Below, one piece after another: positions 43,977-53,444 of a DNA stretch of 64,000 bases. Both the position numbers and the translations under genes were made by a program. This stretch comes from an uncultured Lentisphaeria bacterium (GTDB taxonomy: Bacteria; Verrucomicrobiota; Lentisphaeria; Victivallales; UBA1829): assembly GCA_949287225.1 (NCBI GenBank), contig CASEFP010000014.1:1-64000 (forward strand), read 5' to 3'. Every line of letters starts with the position of its first letter. The stretch's first letter is position 1. Below the pieces are notes generated by a model. That model was not told the origin of the DNA and ran no database searches. It saw nothing but the letters and a program-made list of their open reading frames with translations.

Positions 43977-45101
43977 TCAGTGATGTGAAAAGACGCGTTC
44001 GGGCGCGTGGCGCAGGGCGACGCCGAGCTCGTTGGCGCGCTTCACGACATCCGCGTCCTTGAGCGAACCCGACGGTGCGACAATCGCCCTGATGCCCGCC
44101 TTCGCGGCGGTTTCCACCGCGTCGTAGAAGGGGAAGAATCCGTCGCTGGACATCACCGCGCCCTCCAGCGTGGCGTCCCCGGTGTATTTCTGGCTGAATT
44201 TCTCGATCGCCTGCTCGACGGCGCCGACGCGGTCCTGTTCGCCGGTTCCGACCGCGAGCGTCTGGCCGTTCTTCACGATCACGACACCGTTGGAACGGAC
44301 GCTGATGTTGATGTACCAGGCGGCGAGGAGGTCGTCAAGCTGTTCCTTCGTCGGTTCAACCGTGGAGGTCCGGGGTCCGCAGTTCCTGTTCTCGCCGGAA
44401 GCCGGCGGCAGGTCTTCGACGCTCCGGACGTTCGTCAGAAGCGGCGCGGCGATCACAAGCGAACCGTCGCAGAGCACCTTGAGCGTGTTGGCGTTTCCTT
44501 CGGGATCGTCGCCGACGTATCTGGGGAGGCGCGCAATGTCGCCGCACTGGAGAATCCGGATCTGCTTGTTGAGCTTGAACCGTTCCTGATCGTTGAAGAC
44601 GGCGAGCGCCTCGGGCGTATAGCCGGGGGCGACGACGCACTCGCAGAAGGTGGACATGATCTCGACGGCGGTCTCCTCGTCTACCGTGACGTTGAAGGCG
44701 ATCACGCTTCCGAATGCGGCACGGGCGTCACAGTCGCGCGCCTTGATGTAGACCTGTCTGAGGGTCTCGCCGGGACGCGCGACGGCGGCGCCGCTCGGGT
44801 TGACGTGCTTCATCACCGCGCAGGCGGGGGTTCCGCAGAAGTATTTGACGATGTTCAGCGCGCCGGAGATGTCCTCCAGATTCGTCTGGGAGAGTCCGTT
44901 CTTCCCGCTTTTGAGCGTTTTCATGTCCATGATCGCGCCGTGAGCGTCCGCGGGAGCATAGAACGCCGCGGGCTGATGGGGATTCGTCCCGTAACGCAGA
45001 TCGGTGGCTTTCACATATCTGCGTCCGCCGACGGTGATTTCGGACGGAAAATCGCCGATGTTCTGGGTAAGATAGGAATTTCTGGCCAATTTTGCTGCCA
45101 T
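43977..45101 (-). CDS. Stand-alone AICAR transformylase (PurH C-terminal domain)
   Basis: 374 residues. Formylates AICAR using 10-formyl-THF in purine synthesis. The sequence begins in the transformylase domain with DLRYGTNPHQPAAFY and the active-site motif MKHVNPSGAAVARPG (canonical KHxNPCG with Cys to Ser). Then AFGSVIAFNVTVDEETA, VRSNGVVIVKNGQTLAVGTG and MSSDGFFPFYDAVETAAKAG. The usual N-terminal IMP-cyclohydrolase domain is absent from the protein and from the window, so it should be encoded elsewhere. Divergent from tmk across 139 bases. Confidence 0.9.
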   Translation of the reverse strand: MAAKLARNSYLTQNIGDFPSEITVGGRRYVKATDLRYGTNPHQPAAFYAPADAHGAIMDMKTLKSGKNGLSQTNLEDISGALNIVKYFCGTPACAVMKHVNPSGAAVARPGETLRQVYIKARDCDARAAFGSVIAFNVTVDEETAVEIMSTFCECVVAPGYTPEALAVFNDQERFKLNKQIRILQCGDIARLPRYVGDDPEGNANTLKVLCDGSLVIAAPLLTNVRSVEDLPPASGENRNCGPRTSTVEPTKEQLDDLLAAWYINISVRSNGVVIVKNGQTLAVGTGEQDRVGAVEQAIEKFSQKYTGDATLEGAVMSSDGFFPFYDAVETAAKAGIRAIVAPSGSLKDADVVKRANELGVALRHAPERVFSHH

Positions 45102-45240
45102 TTTTTCACTCTCCGCTTTTGAAGGTTCGCCTTTTCGGTGTTATTGTTAATAGTAAAAATATCGTTCCGCAATGTACATTCGTTTCGGCGGATTCGCAAA
45201 TGCCAAGCGGAAAAAACAGACGAAATGACAGGAAAAAAGA

Positions 45241-45888
45241 ATGACAAAAGGCTTTTTCATCACTTTTGAAGGAATGGAGGGTTCCGGCAAAAGCACCCAG
45301 ATACACCTGCTGGCGGACAGGCTGGCGGAAACGAAACGCGAAATCATCGTGACGCGCTCGCCGGGGGGAACGCCCATCGCGGAGAAGATCCGCGAGATCC
45401 TCAAGATCCGCGATCCGCGCGAGAATGTCATGCCGGAGACCGAACTGCTTCTCTTCGCGGCGTGCCACTCGCAGATGACCGACCACCTCATCGCGCCCGC
45501 GCTCGAACGCGGGGCAGTCATCCTCTGCGACCGCTTCTACGACTCGACGATGGCGTATCAGGGCTATGCCCGGACGCTTGACCGCGATTTTGTGGCACAG
45601 ATCAACGCCTTCTCCTGCCGGGGAATCCGCCCCGATCTGACGCTGGTTCTGGATCTTGATCCGGCGGAAGGCATCCGCCGCAGCCGCGTCCGCGCCACGG
45701 CAAAGGAGGTCGCGGACGACCGCTTCGATTCGGAGGCCATGCAGTTCCATCACGCCGTGCGCAATGCGTTTCTCGACCTTGCCGCCAAAGAACCGGAGCG
45801 CTTCGTCGTGATCGACGCCGCACGCACGGAAGAGGAAGTTCAAAGAGAGATTACGGAGACCGTTCATGCTCGACTGGCAGCACTTTGA
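45241..45888 (+). CDS. tmk: Thymidylate kinase
   Basis: 215 residues. Phosphorylates dTMP to dTDP. P-loop FEGMEGSGKSTQIHLLADRL near the N-terminus, DR-motif VILCDRFYDSTMAYQGYAR (about residue 95), and a LID region RSRVRATAKEVADDRFD. Its last 23 bases overlap the holB start, a coupling seen in many bacteria where tmk and holB adjoin. Confidence 0.96.
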   Translation: MTKGFFITFEGMEGSGKSTQIHLLADRLAETKREIIVTRSPGGTPIAEKIREILKIRDPRENVMPETELLLFAACHSQMTDHLIAPALERGAVILCDRFYDSTMAYQGYARTLDRDFVAQINAFSCRGIRPDLTLVLDLDPAEGIRRSRVRATAKEVADDRFDSEAMQFHHAVRNAFLDLAAKEPERFVVIDAARTEEEVQREITETVHARLAAL

Positions 45889-46921
45889 AACACACTTCCC
45901 GATGGTGATGAACGCGCTCAAACACGCGAAACGCTCCGGGCGGATGGCACACGCGTATCTCGTGGTCACGTCGAATCCGGACTACCGGATCGCGTTCCCG
46001 CTTCTTCTCTCGCTTCTGGCCGCCTGCACATCGCCCGCGCCGGACGGAGCGCCCTGCATGAAATGCGACACCTGCCGCCAGCTCGCAGCCGGACTCTATC
46101 CGGACGCCTATACGCTCGCGCCGACCTCGAAGGCGCGCGAAATCGTCATCGGCAAAGACTCCGACGACATCGACACGCTCCGCTGGTTCGAGGGGCTCTT
46201 CCATCTGAGCAGCGTCACGGAATCCGGCTGGAAAATCGGCACGATCCAGGAGGCGGACACGATGAACGAATCCGCCCAGAACGCCTTTCTGAAAACGCTG
46301 GAGGAGCCGCCGGGCAAATGCCTCTTCATCCTGACGACGGGACGCGTCTCGCACCTTCTGCCGACGATCCGCTCCCGCTGCCAGGCGCTCGCGCTTACGG
46401 ACAACAAATGCACCTACCGCTTTCCCCGCAGCGCGGATCTCCCGGGCATTCTCGCCGGACTCTGCCGCAATCCGGAACGGAGCATCATGAAAGCCGAGGA
46501 CGCCGCACGGGCGCTGATCGACATCGCCGATTCCCTCTACGACGCGGCGGAAAAAGAGGTTGCGGCACGCTGGGCGCCCCGGATCGAGGCGGCGAAGAAT
46601 CTCGAAAACGCCGGCGTGAAACTCCTCGAAAAACGGATCGAGGGCGAAACCAGCAGCGAATACCGCCGCTACCGCGAACAGTTCATGAGCATGATTCACG
46701 CATGGTTCGCCCAGCGAGCGCTTCTCTCCTCGGGACTGGCAGATTCTCTGCTCCCGAATCCGGAGATTCTGGACGGGGACGCGCCCGCGGAAACCCCTTC
46801 CGAGGAAACGGCATACAAGGCTTTGGCCTTCGCCGAAGACCTCCTCAAAGCCATGCGGACCAATGTGAATGATGAACTGGCAATCCGCACATTCTGTTTG
46901 AAAGTGACTTCAAAAGCCTGA
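45866..46921 (+). CDS. holB: DNA polymerase III delta-prime subunit
   Basis: 351 residues. Clamp-loader subunit of the AAA+ fold. Zinc-binding Cys group CMKCDTCRQLAAG (about residues 59-71). It lacks a working Walker A, as usual for delta-prime. QEADTMNESAQNAFLKTLEE (about residue 129) and PPGKCLFILTTGRVSHLLPTIRSRC (sensor region) are diagnostic. Follows tmk with overlapping ends. Confidence 0.9.
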   Translation: MLDWQHFETHFPMVMNALKHAKRSGRMAHAYLVVTSNPDYRIAFPLLLSLLAACTSPAPDGAPCMKCDTCRQLAAGLYPDAYTLAPTSKAREIVIGKDSDDIDTLRWFEGLFHLSSVTESGWKIGTIQEADTMNESAQNAFLKTLEEPPGKCLFILTTGRVSHLLPTIRSRCQALALTDNKCTYRFPRSADLPGILAGLCRNPERSIMKAEDAARALIDIADSLYDAAEKEVAARWAPRIEAAKNLENAGVKLLEKRIEGETSSEYRRYREQFMSMIHAWFAQRALLSSGLADSLLPNPEILDGDAPAETPSEETAYKALAFAEDLLKAMRTNVNDELAIRTFCLKVTSKA

Positions 46922-47028
46922 AAAGAAAGAAAAAAAGCGCATTTTCTTCTTTTCGCTGTTTGTAATTGCCCGTGAAAAAGGTTACATTTGGTGGTTTCAC
47001 AGCAAATTCGGAAATAAAACAAGGAAAG

Positions 47029-48177
47029 ATGCCGATCATGTTTGATTTTGAAAGATTCTTCGCCGTTCCGGAGACGTTTGAAGCGGAAGGATTCCAGGCC
47101 GCGGATGCCGGAGTGAAAAGTGTGTTCCTCGCAGGGCCGGATTACAACGGAGAACCGACCAGGATTTTCGCCTGGTACGGCGTGCCGGAAGGCGCGTCGA
47201 AGGAAAATCCCGTTCCCGGAATCGTGCTCGTCCACGGAGGAAACGGCACAGCCTACGCTCCGTGGGTGAAGATGTGGCTTGACCGCGGATTCGCGGCAAT
47301 CGCCATCGACATGTTCGGCGGAGTTCCGGAAAAGGACGGGAAACTGGCAGGAGCCGTCCCGGAGTCCGCGCGCCACGATTTTTCCGGACCGGGACACCTG
47401 GATCAGTTTGCAAAGGTGGACGAGGCGCCCGAAAACCAGTGGCCCTATCACGCGGTCGCGGCCATCATCACGGCAAACAGTTTTCTCGGTTCGCTCGAAG
47501 GCGTCGCGGCGGGACGCATCGGCATTACGGGCATCTCCTGGGGCGGATTCGCCACCGCGCTTACAATCGGATTCGACAACCGCTTCAAATTTGCCGCCCC
47601 GGTCTACGGCTGCGGCGGATTTGCAAACCTCAAGCTGGTTCCCGAGACAACCCCCATGAAGAACCTCAAAAAATGGATCTCGCTCTGGGATCCGGACAAC
47701 TATCTCTCCGAGGCGAAAATGCCGATCCTCTGGATCAACGGGACCGCGGACGCTTCTTTCGACATCGCCAGCTGGAACCATTCCACGAAACTCTCCGCAA
47801 AGCAGACTTACCGGGCGCTGCGGATCAATATGACGCACGATCAGAATACCGGCATGCATGTTCCGGAACTCCTTCCGTTCGCCAAGTCGGCGGTCTCGGG
47901 AACAGAGTATCCCGCGTTCACGAAAATCCGGCTCGACGACGAGGGCGAACGTCTCGGCGCAAAATGGAACTCTCCGGTCAAGATCAAGACGGCCGAACTC
48001 GTCGCGACCCGCGCGGCGGAGTGCTGGAACGACTGCCTCTTCCGCAGTTATCCGGCAAAACTCAACCGCGAAAACGGAACCGTCGTCGGCACCCTGCCCG
48101 AAGGCTGGACAGCCGCCTATCTGAATCTCGAGGACGAAAACGGCCTCATGTATTCCTCTGAAGTCTTCTTCAGCTGA
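47029..48177 (+). CDS. Alpha/beta-hydrolase, acetylxylan-esterase/dienelactone-hydrolase-like
   Basis: 382 residues without a clear signal peptide. Motifs: GIVLVHGGNGTAYAPWVKMW (oxyanion region), FAAIAIDMFGGV, nucleophile elbow GRIGITGISWGGFATALTIG (Ser about residue 174), and WINGTADASFD with a later Asn/His-rich segment. It probably removes acetyl or other ester groups from sugars, inferred from the fold family. AAGGA lies close (three to four bases) before the ATG at 47029; the ATG at 47038 is an alternative. No operon link upstream (107 bases from holB). Confidence 0.8.
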   Translation: MPIMFDFERFFAVPETFEAEGFQAADAGVKSVFLAGPDYNGEPTRIFAWYGVPEGASKENPVPGIVLVHGGNGTAYAPWVKMWLDRGFAAIAIDMFGGVPEKDGKLAGAVPESARHDFSGPGHLDQFAKVDEAPENQWPYHAVAAIITANSFLGSLEGVAAGRIGITGISWGGFATALTIGFDNRFKFAAPVYGCGGFANLKLVPETTPMKNLKKWISLWDPDNYLSEAKMPILWINGTADASFDIASWNHSTKLSAKQTYRALRINMTHDQNTGMHVPELLPFAKSAVSGTEYPAFTKIRLDDEGERLGAKWNSPVKIKTAELVATRAAECWNDCLFRSYPAKLNRENGTVVGTLPEGWTAAYLNLEDENGLMYSSEVFFS

Positions 48178-48261
48178 AATCAACTCTTGCACGAACACGG
48201 GACAGACGCGGCGGACAGGCCCGTTTGTCCTGTTTCTTTATCCGGGAGGGACTTTGATACG

Positions 48262-49077
48262 ATGATGACACAGATCACCAGCGCGAAAAACCAGAAGGTC
48301 AAACACGCATGCGCGCTCCGGGAGCGGCGCGAACGTGACCGCGAAGGCGTCACGCTGCTCGAAGGATACCGGGAACTCTCCCGCGCGCTGGTGCTCGGCA
48401 TCCGCATCCGCGAATGCTTCTGCTGCCCGGAACTCTATCTCGGCGAGAATGAAAACGCGCTGATCGAGGACATCGAACGCTCCGGCGCGGAAATCTATGA
48501 AACCACAAAAGAGATTCTGGTCAAACTCGCCTACCGCGACCGTCCCGAAGGGCTGATCGCCATTGCGGAAATGCGGAAAAAGGGGCTTGACGAGATGCTG
48601 GTCCGGAAGGACGGGCTCTATCTTGTCGCCGAAACGATCGAAAAGCCCGGCAATCTCGGTTCGATCCTGCGCAGTGCTGACGCGGTCGGCGCCACCGGCG
48701 TCATTATCTGCAACCGCCAGACCGACCTCTTCAATCCGAATGTGATCCGTGCCAGCACGGGGGCGATCTTCTCCGTTCCGGTCGCGGAAACGACCTCGGA
48801 AGAGGCGCTTGCCTGGCTCCGCGGACACGGCATCCGGACACTCGCGGCAACCCCGCACACGGACTTCGTCTACACGGAAAACGATATGACGTGCGGCACC
48901 GCGATCGTCGTGGGCGCGGAACAATACGGACTCTCCGACTACTGGATGAACGCCGCCGACACGCAGGTGGTCATCCCGATGCTCGGAAAAATGGACTCTC
49001 TGAATGTGGCAACGGCCGCGACCCTCCTTCTCTACGAGGCGGCGCGCCAGCGCAAATGGAAACCTTCAAACAGGTGA
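48262..49077 (+). CDS. TrmH/SpoU-family RNA 2'-O-methyltransferase
   Basis: 271 residues. The N-terminal substrate-binding domain (VTLLEGYRELSRALVLGIRI) is of the L30e-like kind. The SPOUT knot is seen in LVAETIEKPGNLGSILRSADAVGA (about residue 125), then TGVIICNRQTDLFNPNVIRAST, VVGAEQYGLSDYWMNAADTQV, and MDSLNVATAATLLLYEAARQ. It methylates a ribose of rRNA or tRNA; the target is not deduced. An upstream in-frame ATG at 48187 is weaker. The stop TGA lies in the ribosome site of the next gene. Confidence 0.9.
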   Translation: MMTQITSAKNQKVKHACALRERRERDREGVTLLEGYRELSRALVLGIRIRECFCCPELYLGENENALIEDIERSGAEIYETTKEILVKLAYRDRPEGLIAIAEMRKKGLDEMLVRKDGLYLVAETIEKPGNLGSILRSADAVGATGVIICNRQTDLFNPNVIRASTGAIFSVPVAETTSEEALAWLRGHGIRTLAATPHTDFVYTENDMTCGTAIVVGAEQYGLSDYWMNAADTQVVIPMLGKMDSLNVATAATLLLYEAARQRKWKPSNR

Positions 49078-49082
49078 TTTTT

Positions 49083-51077
49083 ATGGAAAATATCATTCTC
49101 TCCTTTCAGGACGTTACCGTCACGCGCTCCGGAAATGAACTGATTCTCGCAAACAGCCGAATCCGCCGGGTGCTGGATCTCGCTTGCGGCGCGCCGCGCA
49201 CCGTCTCGCTCACGGATGCACAGGGCAAAGAATATGCCGATGCAACCAAAACTTCTCCTGATCTGGCCTTCATCGCCATGTATCCGGCAGGCATGAACGA
49301 GGCGATCCCGTGGCACATCACGGATATATCCGCTGAAGCCGTCCCCGCTTCGTTCCGGGACAGCGCCCATGTGAAAGTCTCCATTTCGATGCGCGAAGAG
49401 GTTTCCGAAACCGAATATCTGCGCGAATATCTTCTGTATCCGGATTTCCCCGCAGTCAGTGTGCGGAATGCAATCCGCCCGAAGGTCCTCCCGATGCGCT
49501 ACTGGACAGCACGGGGTAAACTCAATCAGGAACCGGGACGACCCGATGTGCCGGAATCCACGGCCGACGCCATCCGGACCGCGGAGGGCTTCCATCCCGT
49601 CAAAACAGTCTCCTTCGCCGGAAGAACCGATTATCATGACGAACTGATGACCGAACACAAGGCGGACGGCGAATTTCTGAACGGAAATCTTCTTTTCTGT
49701 GAAAACACCTCCGGCGTCGGCTTCCTCTTTCTCCAGGAAGCGCCGCCGAGCGTGGAACGCCGCGACATGGAATCTTATGATTTCCGGATCCGCGACGGGG
49801 AAATTCTCTCCTGTTCGTGGGGCATTCATCCCTCGGAAATCCGCCCGGACCGAACCTTTCACGGATACCGCCATGACCTGATTCTTTATCATACCCCGCT
49901 GGAGCGCGATTCGCTTCTGAAGGCATTCCTGAAAAAACGCTTTCCCGCCAGACCCGCCTCGGTCATGGTCAACCCATGGGGATGCGGGCAGTTCCCGCAG
50001 CTGGTTTCCGAAGCCTTCCTGATCGAGGAGATGAAGGCCGCGCCGGAAGTCGGGGCTACCCATTACCAGATCGACGACACGTGGCAGGAGGGCGGTTCGC
50101 TTTCCGAGCTCGGTGTCAAAAACAGGCATATCACAGAACGCTTCTGGCAGATTTCACAGGAGAGACTGAACGGCACGTTTGCGCCGATCATGAAAGCGGC
50201 GAAAGAAGCTGGAATCGAACCGGGGCTCTGGATGGCGCCTTCGTGCAACTGCGAATACGCCGACTGGAGGGCGTTTGCGGACCGGATTCTCGAACTCCAC
50301 AAGGAATACGGCTTCCGGGCATTCAAGATCGACTCGGTCATGATCCGCACTGCCGAGGCGGAAGAGAATCTGCGCAGTCTGCTGGACTCTGTCCGGGAGA
50401 AAACAGACGGAACCGTCTATTTCAATCTTGACACAACCAACGGGCAGCGCCCCGGCTACTTTCTTTTTCTGGAATACGGAAACATCTTTCTGGAAAACCG
50501 CTACGTCTGCCACATGTGGGGCGTCGGCTACCATCCGGAAAAGACGCTGCGCAGTCTCTGGCGCCTCGCAAAATACATGCGGACGCAGGAACTTCAGATC
50601 GAAGTGCCCTATGCCGGAGACATCAACGAGGCCTTCTACGCGGACAAGCCGTGGGTGCCCCCGCGGACCTATCCCCAGGAATACTGGGCGGCAATCGCAA
50701 TGTTCGCCAATCCCCTGCTCTGGTTCGCACCCTCCCGGGTCAGGCCGGAGGACCGCCCCGCAATCCGGAATGTCATGGAGATTCACAGGAAATACCGCGA
50801 CGGCATTTTCGCCGGAGAGATCTTCCCCGTCGGAGAGGAACCGTCCGGGAGAGCATACACCGGGCTTCTCTCGCGGAACGACGAAACGGGAAAAGCGTAT
50901 CTGATCCTCTACCGCGAGGCGGGCGCAGTGGAAGAAAACGCCGAAATCGCCCTCCCCGGAACCCGGACGGAACAATGGCGCGTCATCACGGGAAGCGGAA
51001 ACATCGTCCGGAGCAGTGCGGGAAAAATCACCGTCGCCATGCCGCGCGCGTCGTATCTGATGCTGGAGTCCGTCTGA
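49083..51077 (+). CDS. Glycoside hydrolase of clan GH-D type (GH36/alpha-galactosidase-like)
   Basis: 664 residues without a signal peptide. An N-terminal beta-sandwich domain is followed by a TIM barrel with QIDDTWQEGG (about residue 329), GIEPGLWMAPSCN and GFRAFKIDSVMIRTA (about residue 411), the K-x-D nucleophile position of GH36/GH27. Then FNLDTTNGQRPGYFLFLEYG and a C-terminal beta domain. The acid/base position is less clear, so the exact specificity (alpha-galactosidase or related) is uncertain. AGGTGA, overlapping the preceding stop codon, serves as ribosome site, showing coupling to the methyltransferase. The GltS-like symporter follows at 27 bases. Confidence 0.75.
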   Translation: MENIILSFQDVTVTRSGNELILANSRIRRVLDLACGAPRTVSLTDAQGKEYADATKTSPDLAFIAMYPAGMNEAIPWHITDISAEAVPASFRDSAHVKVSISMREEVSETEYLREYLLYPDFPAVSVRNAIRPKVLPMRYWTARGKLNQEPGRPDVPESTADAIRTAEGFHPVKTVSFAGRTDYHDELMTEHKADGEFLNGNLLFCENTSGVGFLFLQEAPPSVERRDMESYDFRIRDGEILSCSWGIHPSEIRPDRTFHGYRHDLILYHTPLERDSLLKAFLKKRFPARPASVMVNPWGCGQFPQLVSEAFLIEEMKAAPEVGATHYQIDDTWQEGGSLSELGVKNRHITERFWQISQERLNGTFAPIMKAAKEAGIEPGLWMAPSCNCEYADWRAFADRILELHKEYGFRAFKIDSVMIRTAEAEENLRSLLDSVREKTDGTVYFNLDTTNGQRPGYFLFLEYGNIFLENRYVCHMWGVGYHPEKTLRSLWRLAKYMRTQELQIEVPYAGDINEAFYADKPWVPPRTYPQEYWAAIAMFANPLLWFAPSRVRPEDRPAIRNVMEIHRKYRDGIFAGEIFPVGEEPSGRAYTGLLSRNDETGKAYLILYREAGAVEENAEIALPGTRTEQWRVITGSGNIVRSSAGKITVAMPRASYLMLESV

Positions 51078-51104
51078 CGGGAACAGGATGGGACGGAGAA
51101 AACC

Positions 51105-52466
51105 ATGGTCATTGTAATGTCATTCTGCGGACTGTGTCTGCTGCTGGTCGCGGGAAAAATCCTGCGGAGCCTGATCCCGCTCTTCCAGAAACTCTATCTG
51201 CCCGCCTCGGTCATCGGCGGCATCGTCGGGCTCGTGCTGATCAACACGATCGGGCCGCACGTGTCACCGAACTGGTTCGCGGGATGGACGGCATTGCCGG
51301 GCTTCCTCATCAACGTTGTATTCGCATCGCTCTTTCTCGGCGCGCCGACTCCGAAACTGCGGGGGATCTGGAACATCACAGCTCCGCAGCTCTGCTTCGG
51401 GCAGATCATCGCCTGGGGACAGTATGCGGTCGGTCTCGGCCTGACGGGGCTGGTGCTGATGCCGCTTTTCGGCGTTCCGATTCAGTTCGGCAATCTGCTG
51501 GAAATCGGCTTCGAGGGCGGGCACGGCACCGTCGCGGGACTGACGGAGTCCTTTGAAAAGCTGAACTGGGAGGCGGGCAAGGATCTCGGATTCGCGATGG
51601 CAACCGCCGGAATGATCCTCGGCATCGTCATCGGGATGTGGCTCATCAACTGGGCGGCACGGCGCGGGCACATCACCAACATCCGCAGTTTTGAAGCGCA
51701 GTCGAAGCTGGAACAGCGCGGCGTTTATCCGCCGGGGGAACAGCCGTCCGCGGGGCGGCAGACCGTGTTTTCCGACTCGGTGGACTCCCTCGCGCTCCAT
51801 GTCGCGCTGATCGGAATCGCGGTTCTGATCGGCTACGGATTCAAGGAAATTCTGCTTCTGCTGGACAAGGTTGCGCCGGAAGGGGTGCGGAACATGCACA
51901 TTCTCCCGAGCTTCCCGCTCTTCCCGCTGTGCATGATCGGCGGACTCCTGCTCCAGATGGTGCTGCGGATCACGAAACTGCACATCATCGTGGATCACGC
52001 GCAGATGCAGCGCGTCTCGGGGGCGGCGCTCGACTTTCTGGTGCTGTCGGCAGTGGCGTCGATCCGCATCGACTTCGTCGCGGCCTACTGGCTGCCGCTG
52101 CTGCTTCTGATCCTCTTCGGCGCACTGTGGAACATCTTCGGAGTTCTGGTTCTGGCGCCGCGCCTCTTCAAGGTGGCATGGTTCGAGCGCGCGATCGCGG
52201 AGTTCGGGCAGGCGTCCGGCGTCACGGCAACGGGGCTTCTGCTGCTGCGGACCGTCGACCCGGAAAACAAGACCTGCGCCGCTTCGGCGTTCGGCTACAA
52301 ACAGCTCTTTCACGAACCGTTCATGGGCGGAGGGATCATCACCTCGCTGGCACTGCCGGTCGTAATGGCCCGGGGCGGCGGGCTCCTCTTCTGGATCGTC
52401 AGCGTGATCGGCGTGATTTTCTGGTTTCTGCTCTGGTTTTTCCTCCTGCGCGGAAGAACGGAATAA
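51105..52466 (+). CDS. Sodium/glutamate symporter (GltS/ESS)-like permease
   Basis: 453 residues with about ten to twelve membrane segments. Two inverted-repeat signature loops typical of the ESS family: EGGHGTVAGLTESFEKL (about residue 137) and FGQASGVTATGLLLLRTVDPE (about residue 365). Segments LPASVIGGIVGLVLINTIG and ADDHAQ-like IIVDHAQMQRVSGAALDFL are typical too. Probably Na+-driven uptake of glutamate or a related anion; substrate not certain. GGAG is six bases before the ATG. Confidence 0.87.
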   Translation: MVIVMSFCGLCLLLVAGKILRSLIPLFQKLYLPASVIGGIVGLVLINTIGPHVSPNWFAGWTALPGFLINVVFASLFLGAPTPKLRGIWNITAPQLCFGQIIAWGQYAVGLGLTGLVLMPLFGVPIQFGNLLEIGFEGGHGTVAGLTESFEKLNWEAGKDLGFAMATAGMILGIVIGMWLINWAARRGHITNIRSFEAQSKLEQRGVYPPGEQPSAGRQTVFSDSVDSLALHVALIGIAVLIGYGFKEILLLLDKVAPEGVRNMHILPSFPLFPLCMIGGLLLQMVLRITKLHIIVDHAQMQRVSGAALDFLVLSAVASIRIDFVAAYWLPLLLLILFGALWNIFGVLVLAPRLFKVAWFERAIAEFGQASGVTATGLLLLRTVDPENKTCAASAFGYKQLFHEPFMGGGIITSLALPVVMARGGGLLFWIVSVIGVIFWFLLWFFLLRGRTE

Positions 52467-52495
52467 CGGCCGGAAAATTTTCTTTTCATTTTTTT

Positions 52496-52557
52496 TCATT
52501 CCGGGCTATGATTTTTCCGGAATGACTCTATCTTACCAGAGAAAAAAAGAGTTTTTC
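52496..52557 (+). terminator. Stem-loops after the symporter gene
   Basis: TCATTCCGG (52496-52504) and CCGGAATGA (52517-52525) form a nine-base stem; a second weaker stem ACTCT...AGAGT (52525-52554) is followed by TTTTT. The first lacks a U-tract. Confidence 0.5.
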
Positions 52558-52577
52558 ATCATTTGCGGGAGCATTTT

Positions 52578-53444
52578 TTGAAGGGAAGCGGACAGACACT
52601 CTTTCCGGCGGTCATGACGATCGCGGGAAGCGACAGCGGCGGCGGCGCCGGAATTCAGGCGGACTTGCGGACATTCACGTATTTCCGCGTCTTCGGCACC
52701 TCTGCCGTGACCGCTCTCACCGCTCAGAATCCCCTCCGCGTCGCCGGGATTGAACCAGTTAAAGCGTCTGCCGTCGAGCTCCAGATTCAAGCTGTCCGCG
52801 CGGAAATCCCGGTTGCCGCGGTCAAAACGGGAATGCTCTTTTCCCGTCCGCTCATTCTCGCCGTCGCGCGTGCGCTTTCCGATTTCAGAGGGACACTGGT
52901 CGTGGATCCCGTCATGATCTCCACCAGCGGGAAGAAACTGCTGCTCGACTCCGCGGTCAATGCCATGAAGAAACATCTGCTCCCGCTGGCAACCTGGCTC
53001 ACACCGAACCTCCCGGAAGCCGAGGCGCTCTCCGGCATGAAAGTCACCTCGCAGGACGACTGCCACCGCATCGCAGCATACTGCGCGGAACGCTGGAACT
53101 GTTCCGTCATCGTCAAGGGCGGACACGCGGACGATCCGGAATACGCCTCCGATCTTGTTTATCATGAGGGAGAATTCCATATTTTCCGTACCAGACGCTT
53201 CCCGGTGAAGAAAAACACGGATCACGGAACCGGCTGCACCTTCAGCGCCGCGCTGACCGCGCTTCTGGCAAAAGGGCTTCCCTGGGACAAGGCCGTGCAC
53301 CGCGCCAAGGCACTGGTGGCGGCTTCGCTGGCGGAATCCGTGAAACTCTCGAAAAGCGGGCTCCGCGCCATGTTCCCGCCGGAAACGGCGCTGGAAGAGT
53401 ATGAACGGAAAATCTCCATGGAAAAGGCGGTGTTTCATGCGTGA
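52578..53444 (+). CDS. thiD: Hydroxymethylpyrimidine/phosphomethylpyrimidine kinase
   Basis: 288 residues. Phosphorylates HMP and HMP-P for thiamine synthesis. Motifs: AGSDSGGGAGIQADLRTF near the start, TALTAQNP, GTLVVDPVMISTSGKKLL, WLTPNLPEAEALSGM, VIVKGGH and the anion-hole block NTDHGTGCTFSAALTALLAKG. Start taken as TTG at 52578 with GGGAG six bases upstream; an earlier TTG at 52563 is possible. No TPP riboswitch is visible before it. Eight-base overlap with the amidase gene downstream. Confidence 0.92.
   Translation: MKGSGQTLFPAVMTIAGSDSGGGAGIQADLRTFTYFRVFGTSAVTALTAQNPLRVAGIEPVKASAVELQIQAVRAEIPVAAVKTGMLFSRPLILAVARALSDFRGTLVVDPVMISTSGKKLLLDSAVNAMKKHLLPLATWLTPNLPEAEALSGMKVTSQDDCHRIAAYCAERWNCSVIVKGGHADDPEYASDLVYHEGEFHIFRTRRFPVKKNTDHGTGCTFSAALTALLAKGLPWDKAVHRAKALVAASLAESVKLSKSGLRAMFPPETALEEYERKISMEKAVFHA

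Noticed and set aside
52467-52577. TPP riboswitch before thiD
   Set aside because: The conserved CUGAGA and related blocks are absent, and the gap is only 111 bases.
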